Source of the DNA: Oleispira sp963933055 | Lineage (GTDB): Bacteria > Pseudomonadota > Gammaproteobacteria > Pseudomonadales > Oceanobacteraceae | NCBI GenBank assembly: GCA_963933055.1 | Contig: CAWVSY010000002.1 | Location: 48,731 to 112,730, forward strand | Length of the DNA: 64,000 nucleotides | Reading direction: 5' to 3' | Shown: in pieces, positions 9,533 to 17,001 of the stretch | How positions within the stretch are numbered: the stretch's first letter is position 1 | Layout: every line of letters starts with the position of its first letter | Notes under the pieces: generated by a model | Database searches by the model: none | What the model saw: the letters and a program-made list of their open reading frames with translations, nothing else | Told to the model about the DNA's origin: nothing | Program-made: the position numbers and the translations under genes

Positions 9533-10201
9533 TTATTTCAAAAATTCTGTTTCAGAGATGACCCGATAAGCATGCTGATCTTTAAGATATTCTAGCAATA
9601 CTACTCGATCACCTTTTTTAAAGGTTTCATTATTTAACGTTCGTGCTTTAAAAATCAATCCTGCTCCACCATCGGCTAACAATACCTCTCCAAAGCGTGA
9701 ATCAAGTCGCAATGAGCGCACAATTGCCGTTTGTCCAAGTACATTTTTTACCGTGTTATTGTTCATATTTTTGAATAACGGCCTTAATGGTTTAATCATC
9801 TGGGCGGTTATCAATGCTGATATGTATAAGGAACCGATTAAAATGGGTAAGCCTGCAAGGTATTCTAAAAAGCCGTCTGGGATAATGGGGAATATAAAAT
9901 AGACGGCAAAGTAGCAAATTAACCAGCCAAACAAGATAAGAAAAGATAGGGTAATCGTTAGCGGAACGCCATTGAGGTTAAGCTTCAATAACAGCCCAGC
10001 CAAATCGTTCACTCCACCATCCGAGCTAGCATCCCCTTCTGGCATATCGATGTCTAGAGCATCAAGATCAACAATACCGAGTACAGCAATTAACCAATAA
10101 ACGGTGACTAATGCGAGCAGCAGTGTGAAAAACAACGTCGGAAATGAAGCAATATTCTGATAGAAAGGGTCCATCTTATCGCTTAAAAATATTGCAAACA
10201 T
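9533..10201 (-). CDS. yqiJ: YqiJ-like membrane protein with NfeD-type OB-fold tail
   Basis: The 222-residue protein has three to four membrane helices in the first ~150 residues (FFTLLLALVTVYWLIAVLG, LSFLILFGWLICYFAVYFIF and a third around LAGLPILIGSLYISALI) and a beta-rich C-terminal domain of about 65 residues (from GQTAIVRSLRLDSRFGEVLL) resembling the OB fold of NfeD/YqiJ proteins. Family members are encoded next to flotillins and are thought to form a membrane complex with them. The start at 10201 is supported by AAGGA seven bases upstream. An Asp-rich loop (DLDALDIDMPEGDASSDGG) lies after the first helix. The 114-base gap before it holds only a short TTCACC/GGTGAA hairpin. Confidence 0.82.
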   Translation of the reverse strand: MFAIFLSDKMDPFYQNIASFPTLFFTLLLALVTVYWLIAVLGIVDLDALDIDMPEGDASSDGGVNDLAGLLLKLNLNGVPLTITLSFLILFGWLICYFAVYFIFPIIPDGFLEYLAGLPILIGSLYISALITAQMIKPLRPLFKNMNNNTVKNVLGQTAIVRSLRLDSRFGEVLLADGGAGLIFKARTLNNETFKKGDRVVLLEYLKDQHAYRVISETEFLK

Positions 10202-10315
10202 TTTAGCATCCTTGTTCTATTCACCATCAATAAGGTGAACTTTATGGTGCGCTATATTAACGATTTTTGACGCCGTTAACAGCCGTTTTTTGCTTCAATT
10301 AAGAGCAATAAGCAA

Positions 10316-11002
10316 TTACTGCTTATTTTTTAACCGCTCCAATACGTTACTCGCTTGCTGTCCCTGATTAGCAATACCCGCTTTCTGCATTTTTTCATGC
10401 AACGATTGCTCAGCGCTGCTCTCATGAAGCTCTTCAGTCGCCTTCAGCTTAGCGGCGGTTAACGCTTGCTTTTGCTTAATGCGCTCTAAAGAATCCATCG
10501 CCGTTTGCAGCTTTGTATTAGAGCCCGCATAGCGCTGCGACACAGATTCTTGAGCTCGCTGCACGCTTTCGGTCGCTTTCACGGTATCGATTTGCTGCTT
10601 CAAGCGTTTGATATTATTATCTGCAGAAGCAATCGCCGCTTTTAAACTACTAGCACTGGAAGAAAAGCCAGCTACCGCCTCTGATTCAGAGACTTGCTGA
10701 TTTTCTAACTCGGCAATTTTTTCAGCAATTTCCAATGCCAAAGCATCATCTTTTTGCTCTAAAGCTTTAAGGGCATAACCTTCATATTCAGCAATACTGT
10801 CTTTCAACGTATTTACTTTTTGTTCAGCTACTTTTTGTTGAGCAATAATAGATACCAAGCTTTCTTTAGAAAACTTCAGTTCATTTGAGGCGTCACGCAC
10901 CTCTTGATCTAAAATTCGAAGCGCTTGCGTATCGATAACCGCTTCACCTGCTTCGTTCACGCCACCACGTAATGCCGTTAACATTTTTGACCATAAATTC
11001 AT
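10316..11002 (-). CDS. yjfJ: PspA/IM30-family membrane stress protein (YjfJ-like)
   Basis: The 228-residue protein is almost entirely helical and charged and opens with MNLWSKMLTALRGGVNEAGE, an amphipathic start typical of PspA/IM30 (ESCRT-III superfamily) proteins that bind and repair inner membrane. The middle has the long antiparallel coiled coil pattern of the family, and the length matches PspA. AGGAG seven bases before the ATG supports the start. It is 26 bases downstream of the DUF2170 gene, the same order as yjfI-yjfJ in E. coli. There is no pspF, pspB or pspC nearby, so this is a Psp paralogue tied to flotillin rather than the classical Psp operon. Confidence 0.88.
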   Translation of the reverse strand: MNLWSKMLTALRGGVNEAGEAVIDTQALRILDQEVRDASNELKFSKESLVSIIAQQKVAEQKVNTLKDSIAEYEGYALKALEQKDDALALEIAEKIAELENQQVSESEAVAGFSSSASSLKAAIASADNNIKRLKQQIDTVKATESVQRAQESVSQRYAGSNTKLQTAMDSLERIKQKQALTAAKLKATEELHESSAEQSLHEKMQKAGIANQGQQASNVLERLKNKQ

Positions 11003-11028
11003 GATTGATCTCCTAGACCTTAGTTAAA

Positions 11029-11676
11029 TTAAGCCAGTTCAGGCGTAGGTTGAAAGGTTAAAAATTCAGCATACGCTTGAGTTGCTTGAATCACATTATT
11101 TGCCAACATATCGATTTCAAGCACAACATTCGACAATAATGACGAGGCGCTTAATGCTCCAAACATATGGTAGACAGAGTCTCCGTTCGCCATCGTATCT
11201 AAACTGATGGTCGATAATGGAAAATACTTATGGGTACGAAGCACTGCATTATTGAACCCTGCGACATCCGCCACATCATCAACAGACCACAGTACAGATT
11301 CAACAACAATCTGCTCACCCACCACCGTGATGAAAATGGGCAAATCACCAAATGCTTTCATCTCGATGAAAAGTGATGCATCGATGCCATCAATTAATTC
11401 GATGCTGGCTTGCTTGGTAGCAAATAGAGGCTCTTGCTCTAATGCCGCTTTCAGGCTCTGGCTTGTCCATAGCTCTGGTAATTCATGTAAGTTTGTCATA
11501 ACAAACTCTCCTTCTTTTATCGTTTCAACCAAATTGGGCTCACGTAACGTCTTCTCCGCTTGAGAAAGCAATCGTGCGTTCTCTGGGCGAATCCAAACTT
11601 CCTTTTTTACCAGCCCCTGCTCTCTTAAGCGGCGGCGGAATTCTCTTTGATAATGCGCTGATGTTTTTTGTGTCAT
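11029..11676 (-). CDS. yjfI: DUF2170 protein, YjfI-like, first gene of the flotillin operon
   Basis: The product (215 residues from the ATG at 11676) has a basic N-terminus (HYQREFRRRLREQGLVKKEVW) and a DUF2170-type alpha/beta body (from NLHELPELWTSQSLKAAL to NNVIQATQAYAEFLTF), as in YjfI, which precedes the PspA paralogue YjfJ in enterobacteria. Its molecular function is unknown to me. An upstream TTG at 11685 would add three residues but has its only purine box two bases away, so I prefer the ATG. The basic N-terminus reads like a small nucleic-acid or membrane-binding segment, which is only a suggestion. It is the promoter-proximal gene, directly behind the triple palindrome. Confidence 0.75.
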   Translation of the reverse strand: MTQKTSAHYQREFRRRLREQGLVKKEVWIRPENARLLSQAEKTLREPNLVETIKEGEFVMTNLHELPELWTSQSLKAALEQEPLFATKQASIELIDGIDASLFIEMKAFGDLPIFITVVGEQIVVESVLWSVDDVADVAGFNNAVLRTHKYFPLSTISLDTMANGDSVYHMFGALSASSLLSNVVLEIDMLANNVIQATQAYAEFLTFQPTPELA

Positions 11677-11681
11677 AACCC

Positions 11682-11710
11682 ACAATACCTATTACATGTA
11701 ATGGTGTCAA
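11682..11710 (-). promoter_or_regulatory. Predicted sigma-70 promoter of the flotillin/PspA operon
   Basis: On the minus strand a perfect -35 hexamer TTGACA (11710-11705) is followed after exactly 17 bases by TATTGT (11687-11682). One of the three ACATGT palindromes fills the spacer, the classic place for a repressor. Transcription would start at about 11675, within a base or two of the ATG at 11676, so the message would be leaderless, or the true start point is elsewhere. Confidence 0.5.
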
Positions 11711-11747
11711 TCATCACATGTAATAAATAATATTATTACATGTGATG
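11691..11747. promoter_or_regulatory. Three phased ACATGT palindromic operators
   Basis: Three copies of a palindromic site occur: ATTACATGTAAT at 11691-11702, CACATGTAAT at 11715-11724 and ATTACATGTG at 11735-11744. The centres of the ACATGT cores (11696.5, 11718.5, 11740.5) are each 22 bp apart, two turns of B-DNA. The second and third copies are arms of a perfect 15-bp inverted repeat (11712-11726 and 11733-11747, six-base AT spacer). This looks like a cooperative operator array. I do not recognise the regulator. Confidence 0.65.
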
Positions 11748-11852
11748 CCAAATATAAGATTTTCAGACTTAAATATACAGAGGTTTAGGGATTTAATACT
11801 GTAGAGAGAAGAGCATAAAGAAACAAGTTATGATGAAATGAAAGAAGATCTA

Positions 11853-11889
11853 TTGAAAAAGAGAAAAAAGAAGGCGAAAAATTCGCCTT
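11853..11889 (-). terminator. Rho-independent terminator of the glucosylglycerate operon
   Basis: The 8-bp stem AAGGCGAA/TTCGCCTT (11871-11878 and 11882-11889) with an AAA loop is followed on the minus strand by a T-rich run (CTTTTTTCTCTTTTTC). The hairpin begins at the stop codon of the phosphorylase gene. Confidence 0.85.
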
Positions 11890-13720
11890 AGGTATTGGAG
11901 TTACTAATCCACAATGTCTGATATGGCGCTAACTGAACCAACATATCTTGGTGCGTCATTTCTTTACCCGAAATAAGATCAAACCAGTCGTCTGTCGTTA
12001 CTAAATTAATATCCGATAGCATAAACTCTTGCTCTACCTCACTGATATTGCTGATGCAAAATATGCTTTGTGCTTTATCAACAGATTGACGCCAATAGGC
12101 AAAAATCGAGTCACCTAAATGCAATGTGAATTGTGCCGCATTCGGGTGGAAAGCTTTTTGCTGCTGACGTATTGCTAATAATTTTTTTAGCGCAACAAAT
12201 ACTGTTTTATGGTGACTTTCATCAGCGATAGAATCGGTATCGAGATACTGATTGTATTGGTCTTCAGCTAGCAGCATTTCTAATTCATCATATTGCCATT
12301 GATGACGGTTGATCGATCGGTTATGGCCTGAATGCTCCATTCGCTGATAGTCATTGCGAGTCGCCAATAAGCTGTGTACGTAGATACCAGGAATGCCTTC
12401 TAGACCAAACATGATCGCATGCGCGCATACAAAACGCGCTATGCCTGCATGCTCCATACCTACGGCATCCTTGCCTTTAATTGTTCCTTGCAGGGCATCG
12501 AATAACGAGATGTTTACTTCATACGGTTTCTGAATAGCTTCGCCTTGGTCATTCTCTAATGCTCGCCAAGAAATTCGTCCACCGAAGCTTTGCAAGGTTT
12601 CGACTAATACTTGAGTTTCATTTTCTCCTAGAATGCCTTCAACAGGCCTAAGTCCCATGCCGTCGTGCGAGGCGATAAAATTGAAGTAAGTCGTTCCTAA
12701 CTGCGCCGGTGGCATACTCATTAGCCACAACTTTAAGTGATGACTATTTCCCGTTAGCAAGGTATTTACTAATAACGGTGGTAATGCAAAGTTATATACG
12801 CAGTGTGCTTCGTTAGCATTACCAAAATAAGAAAGATTCTCTCGGTTAGGAATATTGGTTTCTGTAATGATTACCGCATCAGGTTGCGTATGCTCAATCA
12901 ACAGTCTTAATAACCGCACGACATTATGGGTTTCTTCTAAGTTAATGCTGGGCGAAGCGACTTTTTTCCATAAAAAGGCAATCGCATCTAGGCGAAAAAT
13001 ACGCACCCCCATATCCAGATATTGTCGAATAATTTTAACAAACTGAATTAATACTTCAGGGTTTCTAAAATCAAGATCGACTTGATCATGACTAAACGTG
13101 CACCAGACATGCTGCATGCCGTTATTGGTCATAGTTTCTCTTAGTAACTTACTGGTTCTGGGTCTAACGACCTGAGATAAATCGGCGGTCGGCGACTGCG
13201 TATAAAAATAATCATGCCCTGGGCCTTCGCCTTTTATAAAATTTTGAAACCATAAGCTTCGACTTGAGCAATGATTAATCACCAAATCAGCCATTAAGCG
13301 ATAGCGTTGACTAATGCTTTGAATGTCTGCCCAGTCTCCAAGAGATTCATTCACACTAGAGAAGTCCATGACTGAAAAACCATCATCAGAACTAAAAGGG
13401 AAAAAGGGAAGAATATGCACACTATTAATTAAGCCTTCACAGTGCTCATCTAAAAAGTGCTTTAAGGTAATCAGCGGCTTTTGATGTTTGGCTAAGAAAC
13501 TATCGCCATAGGTAATCATTACGGTGGATGATTGATCCCACAAATCGCTGGGGCGCACTTGGTCATGAGAAGCCGCTTGCTGACTTGCTCGCTCTAACCG
13601 CATTTCAATTAATAGCTTTTGTGCAAAGACATCAAACGGCATTTCAATATCCGTTTGATGGTAGATCATTTCCAGCAAGTGCTGGCTACGCTGTAATAAT
13701 ACAGAATCAAATAAGCTCAT
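11888..13720 (-). CDS. Glucosylglycerate phosphorylase (GH13_18, sucrose-phosphorylase-like)
   Basis: The 610-residue protein is a family 13 subfamily 18 sugar phosphorylase: ITYGDSF near the start, LPFFPFSSDDGFSV, the nucleophile region RIFRLDAIAF (Asp near 246), the acid/base region IITETNIPN (Glu near 287) and ASHDGMG. Such enzymes reversibly convert a glucoside plus phosphate into glucose 1-phosphate and an acceptor. Sequence alone cannot separate sucrose, glucosylglycerol and glucosylglycerate phosphorylases. The operon partners (glucosyl-3-phosphoglycerate synthase and phosphatase, glycerate kinase) strongly favour glucosylglycerate, releasing glycerate for the kinase. Its ATG overlaps the synthase stop by four bases (ATGA), so the two are translationally coupled. 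A terminator follows directly. Confidence 0.85.
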   Translation of the reverse strand: MSLFDSVLLQRSQHLLEMIYHQTDIEMPFDVFAQKLLIEMRLERASQQAASHDQVRPSDLWDQSSTVMITYGDSFLAKHQKPLITLKHFLDEHCEGLINSVHILPFFPFSSDDGFSVMDFSSVNESLGDWADIQSISQRYRLMADLVINHCSSRSLWFQNFIKGEGPGHDYFYTQSPTADLSQVVRPRTSKLLRETMTNNGMQHVWCTFSHDQVDLDFRNPEVLIQFVKIIRQYLDMGVRIFRLDAIAFLWKKVASPSINLEETHNVVRLLRLLIEHTQPDAVIITETNIPNRENLSYFGNANEAHCVYNFALPPLLVNTLLTGNSHHLKLWLMSMPPAQLGTTYFNFIASHDGMGLRPVEGILGENETQVLVETLQSFGGRISWRALENDQGEAIQKPYEVNISLFDALQGTIKGKDAVGMEHAGIARFVCAHAIMFGLEGIPGIYVHSLLATRNDYQRMEHSGHNRSINRHQWQYDELEMLLAEDQYNQYLDTDSIADESHHKTVFVALKKLLAIRQQQKAFHPNAAQFTLHLGDSIFAYWRQSVDKAQSIFCISNISEVEQEFMLSDINLVTTDDWFDLISGKEMTHQDMLVQLAPYQTLWISNSNT

Positions 13721-14943
13721 CGCGTCATAAACTCCTTATTATCTTCTTCTACCGCTTTATATAATCTTTCTAAGATATCGGGCTTGGCGCTGATCACTCG
13801 GTTCCAACTGGGAATAAAAGGCGTTTCCATGGGTTTATCTAAAAAAGCTTCCCCCGCTTTCATAATATTTTGCGCGAATAATTCAACGGCTTTTTCTTCA
13901 GAGTGAATATCCAACGTTAAGCCATTCATAACAGCATCATTATGATAGGTTTCAATAAAATCTAATGCGATTCTATAGTAGGTTGCTTTAATTGAACGAA
14001 ACGTTTCGGTATTAAACGTTTTACCATTGGTAGCCAGCTTTCTGAATAATGCTTTGGAAATATCAATCGACATTTTTGATAAGCCACCTTCATCATTATC
14101 TGACGATAAGTCTTGATGCTTATGATCATAAACATCAGCAATATCAACTTGGCATAAACGGTTATTGGCATAGTTTCTATGCATCTCAGATAACACACCA
14201 ATTTCTAGACCCCAATCACTTGGAATACGAATATCATTTAATACATCTTTACGAAATGAAAACTCTCCTGCGAGTGGATAGCGGAAGCTGTCCATAAATT
14301 GTAGGTATTCCATTTCCCCAAACATTTTTTTGAGTGCGCGTAATAATGGCGTAACAAGTAAACGACTGACGCGGCCATTAATTTTTCCATCCGCGACACG
14401 AGCATAAAACCCCTTGCAGAATTCATAATTGAATCGAGGGTTGGCCACAGGGTAAATCAATCGTGCTAATAGCTCTCTATCGTAAGTAACAATATCGCAA
14501 TCATGAAGGGCAACAGACTCTGAACGATTTGAAGCAAGGGTATAACCCATGCAATACCAAACATTTCGCCCTTTACCCAGTTCTTTAGGGGCTAAATTTA
14601 ACGCTTGCAGCTCTGCATCTAGCGCTTGCAATCTTGGCCCTTCGTTCCATAGCACTCGATGATGTTGTGGCAGCGCTCCAAAAAACGTAAGCGCATGGCG
14701 ATACTGATCTTCATCAGCACGGTCTAAGCCAATCACAATTTCATTCAGATAATCAGCCCCTTTTAAATGATTCACGATATTGGGCAAAGCATCCCCTTCC
14801 AACTCGGAAAATAGCGAAGGTAGAATTAATGACATTGGGCGCTTTTTACTAAATTCTCTTAATTCATCTTCGATGTCTGCTACAGGTCGATGGGCTAGAT
14901 TGTGTAATGTTGTCACTATGCCATTTTGATAAAAGTCAGCCAT
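13717..14943 (-). CDS. gpgS: Glucosyl-3-phosphoglycerate synthase (GT81)
   Basis: The 408-residue protein has the GT-A features of GpgS: ISLIL-like strand SLILPSLFSELEGDAL near residue 38, LNEIVIGLDRADEDQYRHA, GKGRNVWYCMGYTLA, and the metal-binding motif in VALHDCDIVTYDRELLARL. GpgS transfers glucose from NDP-glucose to 3-phosphoglycerate, the first step of glucosylglycerate synthesis; the compound protects against salt stress, often under nitrogen limitation. Length agrees with proteobacterial and Persephonella-type enzymes. It is 51 bases downstream of the phosphatase gene and overlaps the phosphorylase gene, so synthesis and breakdown genes share one transcript. Confidence 0.9.
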   Translation of the reverse strand: MADFYQNGIVTTLHNLAHRPVADIEDELREFSKKRPMSLILPSLFSELEGDALPNIVNHLKGADYLNEIVIGLDRADEDQYRHALTFFGALPQHHRVLWNEGPRLQALDAELQALNLAPKELGKGRNVWYCMGYTLASNRSESVALHDCDIVTYDRELLARLIYPVANPRFNYEFCKGFYARVADGKINGRVSRLLVTPLLRALKKMFGEMEYLQFMDSFRYPLAGEFSFRKDVLNDIRIPSDWGLEIGVLSEMHRNYANNRLCQVDIADVYDHKHQDLSSDNDEGGLSKMSIDISKALFRKLATNGKTFNTETFRSIKATYYRIALDFIETYHNDAVMNGLTLDIHSEEKAVELFAQNIMKAGEAFLDKPMETPFIPSWNRVISAKPDILERLYKAVEEDNKEFMTR

Positions 14944-14994
14944 AATATTTCCTTATTCTTAATGTTTAATTCTTAGCGTTGTAATCGTTAATTT

Positions 14995-15822
14995 CTAAAG
15001 GTATAAAATTTTACGTAAGCCCGAATTCCAACCTCGCGGTCCAAATTCTTCTGAAATAGAAAAGCCAACGTCTCTGGTTAATTTAGGAGGTTCGTGCACA
15101 GGGGAGCGAATAATGAGCGCAAGGTCGGCTTCCTCCAGCATGGCAATATCATTGCCGCTATCACCAATAGCAATGGTCTTAATAGCGTCTAAATCGCCTT
15201 GCTTTTTATATTCAGAGGCGAGCCAAGCAAGCGCGTCACCTTTATTACAAAACCCACTTAAATGTAGAAAGCGACCGCCTTGCAATACATTGCCACCGCG
15301 CTCTTCTAACCATTGGATAAAGTCTTGTTTTGCCTTATCCACACCCAGCCATGAAATGGGCTCACCATATTCGCGATCGTTGGCTTGCTGCGCTTGGGTA
15401 AAAGATAGTCCTGTTATTTGTGCAATAACTTCTTCTTTCATTGCCGCAAAGTGACTGAAACTGTGAGGAAAAATGGTTTTAGCCTGATTAAGCAGCGATA
15501 ACCAATGGCTTCGAGTTTGGCAGAATCTAAATACCCAAAAACCGTCTTGCTCGATGCAACCTTCCGGTTTATTCGCAAAATAGCCTTGCGGAATGTATAC
15601 CGCTGCACCATTTTCAATAATGAAAGGGTGTTGGTTATTTAATTCTGTGCGCAAGGCCTGAACTTCTGCCCGGGTCTTACTGGTTGTTAATACCACGGGA
15701 ATTTGATCTTGCTCTAGCACGCCTAATAATTCATCCGCGGCTTGATGGCTATAACTGTCGTGATCCAATAAAGAGCCATCTAAATCGGTAAATACAATCC
15801 AGTTATTGGTAACATTCCCCAT
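14995..15822 (-). CDS. gpgP: Glucosyl-/mannosyl-3-phosphoglycerate phosphatase (HAD)
   Basis: The 275-residue HAD-superfamily protein has the catalytic motif FTDLDGSLLDHDSY near residue 12, motif II LTTSKTRAE, and the motif IV IAIGDSGNDIAMLE, the pattern of the mannosyl-3-phosphoglycerate phosphatase family. Next to GpgS its substrate is most likely glucosyl-3-phosphoglycerate, giving glucosylglycerate; these enzymes often accept both sugars. Its ATG overlaps the kinase stop (TAATG), so it is translationally coupled to glycerate kinase. The assignment to family is firm and the substrate is inferred from context. Confidence 0.87.
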   Translation of the reverse strand: MGNVTNNWIVFTDLDGSLLDHDSYSHQAADELLGVLEQDQIPVVLTTSKTRAEVQALRTELNNQHPFIIENGAAVYIPQGYFANKPEGCIEQDGFWVFRFCQTRSHWLSLLNQAKTIFPHSFSHFAAMKEEVIAQITGLSFTQAQQANDREYGEPISWLGVDKAKQDFIQWLEERGGNVLQGGRFLHLSGFCNKGDALAWLASEYKKQGDLDAIKTIAIGDSGNDIAMLEEADLALIIRSPVHEPPKLTRDVGFSISEEFGPRGWNSGLRKILYL

Positions 15823-16766
15823 TATAAAGTCCCCTTTAATGCCACATTATGCAAACCAAAACGAGGATCATCCGGTAAAGGGTTCGGGGTTAAATAAGCA
15901 GCTACTTGGCGTTTATTAGTTAACTGAAATAAGTGCTGGCAGTTTTGTGGTAGGTATTTCAAACTGTGGCGCGTTAGTCGCTCATAATGCTGAATGAACT
16001 GCTTAATTTCTTCTGCCGCCATAATGTGATTATTCGATGAGCTGCCTGTTAAATCCGAACGGGCTGCCAACTTTTGTTCCTGCTCAAGACGCCAGTTATA
16101 AACACAACTGAAGCTGGGGGCCTGCAACATAATTAAGCGATCAATTAATTGCCAAAGCTCTGGGTAGTTTGTTACGAGCTGTTGGTTGATATAGCTACGC
16201 CATTCGGCATTGGGATCTTGAACCAATTCCAGCTCATTCATCGGCTCGAGCAGTGACTCTTCCGCTTCTGCCGTAATACCTACACACCAGCCTTCTAAGA
16301 TAATGATATCCAGTGGTGTTTCTACACGAGACCACAGCTCTTCAGGAAGCCGCTCATCTTGAGCTTTATTAAATTTGGGAATTTTAACGTCGCCACTGTT
16401 TTGTGATAGCTGCTGTAGAGTATCTAGCGCCAGTTCTAAATCGTGTGTCCCCGGCACTCCACGCGTTGATAATAAAGGATGCACATCGGTTGCAAGCTGC
16501 TGCCTTTGCTTACGCGTTAAATAGAAGTCATCAATTGAGATTGCGACTGCTTTTAAGCCTCTATTTTGCAAACATGTGCATAAATAGTCGGCTAGCGTGG
16601 TTTTCCCAGAGCCTTGGCAACCATTAATGCCTACGACCAATGTGCGCCCTGCACTAAAATGGTGCTTAACCAAGGTCTCGACAATAGGATCAAACCAAAT
16701 TGATGCCTGCTGTAAATAATGCTCGGGCAAGCTGTTCCTTGTGATGAATCCACGTATTGCGCCCAT
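15822..16766 (-). CDS. D-glycerate 3-kinase (plant/GLYK-type P-loop)
   Basis: The protein carries the P-loop GINGCQGSGKTTLADYL near residue 46, then SIDDFYLTRKQRQ and GVPGTHD, the markers of the GLYK/YggC family related to phosphoribulokinase. It phosphorylates D-glycerate to 3-phosphoglycerate, the acceptor for GpgS, so it can recycle glycerate released by the phosphorylase. I chose ATG 16766 over GTG 16772 because AGAGG lies five bases before the ATG and would abut the GTG. It is the first gene of the four-gene operon and is divergent from pstS across 235 bases. Confidence 0.87.
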   Translation of the reverse strand: MGAIRGFITRNSLPEHYLQQASIWFDPIVETLVKHHFSAGRTLVVGINGCQGSGKTTLADYLCTCLQNRGLKAVAISIDDFYLTRKQRQQLATDVHPLLSTRGVPGTHDLELALDTLQQLSQNSGDVKIPKFNKAQDERLPEELWSRVETPLDIIILEGWCVGITAEAEESLLEPMNELELVQDPNAEWRSYINQQLVTNYPELWQLIDRLIMLQAPSFSCVYNWRLEQEQKLAARSDLTGSSSNNHIMAAEEIKQFIQHYERLTRHSLKYLPQNCQHLFQLTNKRQVAAYLTPNPLPDDPRFGLHNVALKGTL

Positions 16767-16883
16767 AATCACCTCTAAACAATAATTTGCGACCGCGCTT
16801 TAAACACGGTGCTTTATAGAGGTAGAGCAGGAACCGTACCCTTTTTATAATTTCAGCAAAATTTCTTTAAATATTCATAATTG

Positions 16884-16915
16884 CTGTCATATTTCTGTAA
16901 CATTGATCCTAGATA
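16884..16915 (+). promoter_or_regulatory. Pho box and -10 of the pstS promoter
   Basis: CTGTCATATTTCTGTAAC (16884-16901) is two 7-bp direct repeats spaced 4 bp, nearly the PhoB consensus CTGTCATAAATCTGTCAC. TAGATA (16910-16915) sits eight bases after it as a -10 element, in the normal place for a PhoB-activated promoter. The rest of the gap towards the glycerate kinase gene is AT-rich with possible TATAAA elements for the opposite direction, but no clear promoter. Confidence 0.88.
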
Positions 16916-17001
16916 CTCCTCATCACTGAATAACGATTCGACAAAAATATCTCTTACTTAGAATGATCCAAGTAAGAATGACTATTAAACAGGAAGTAAT
17001 G

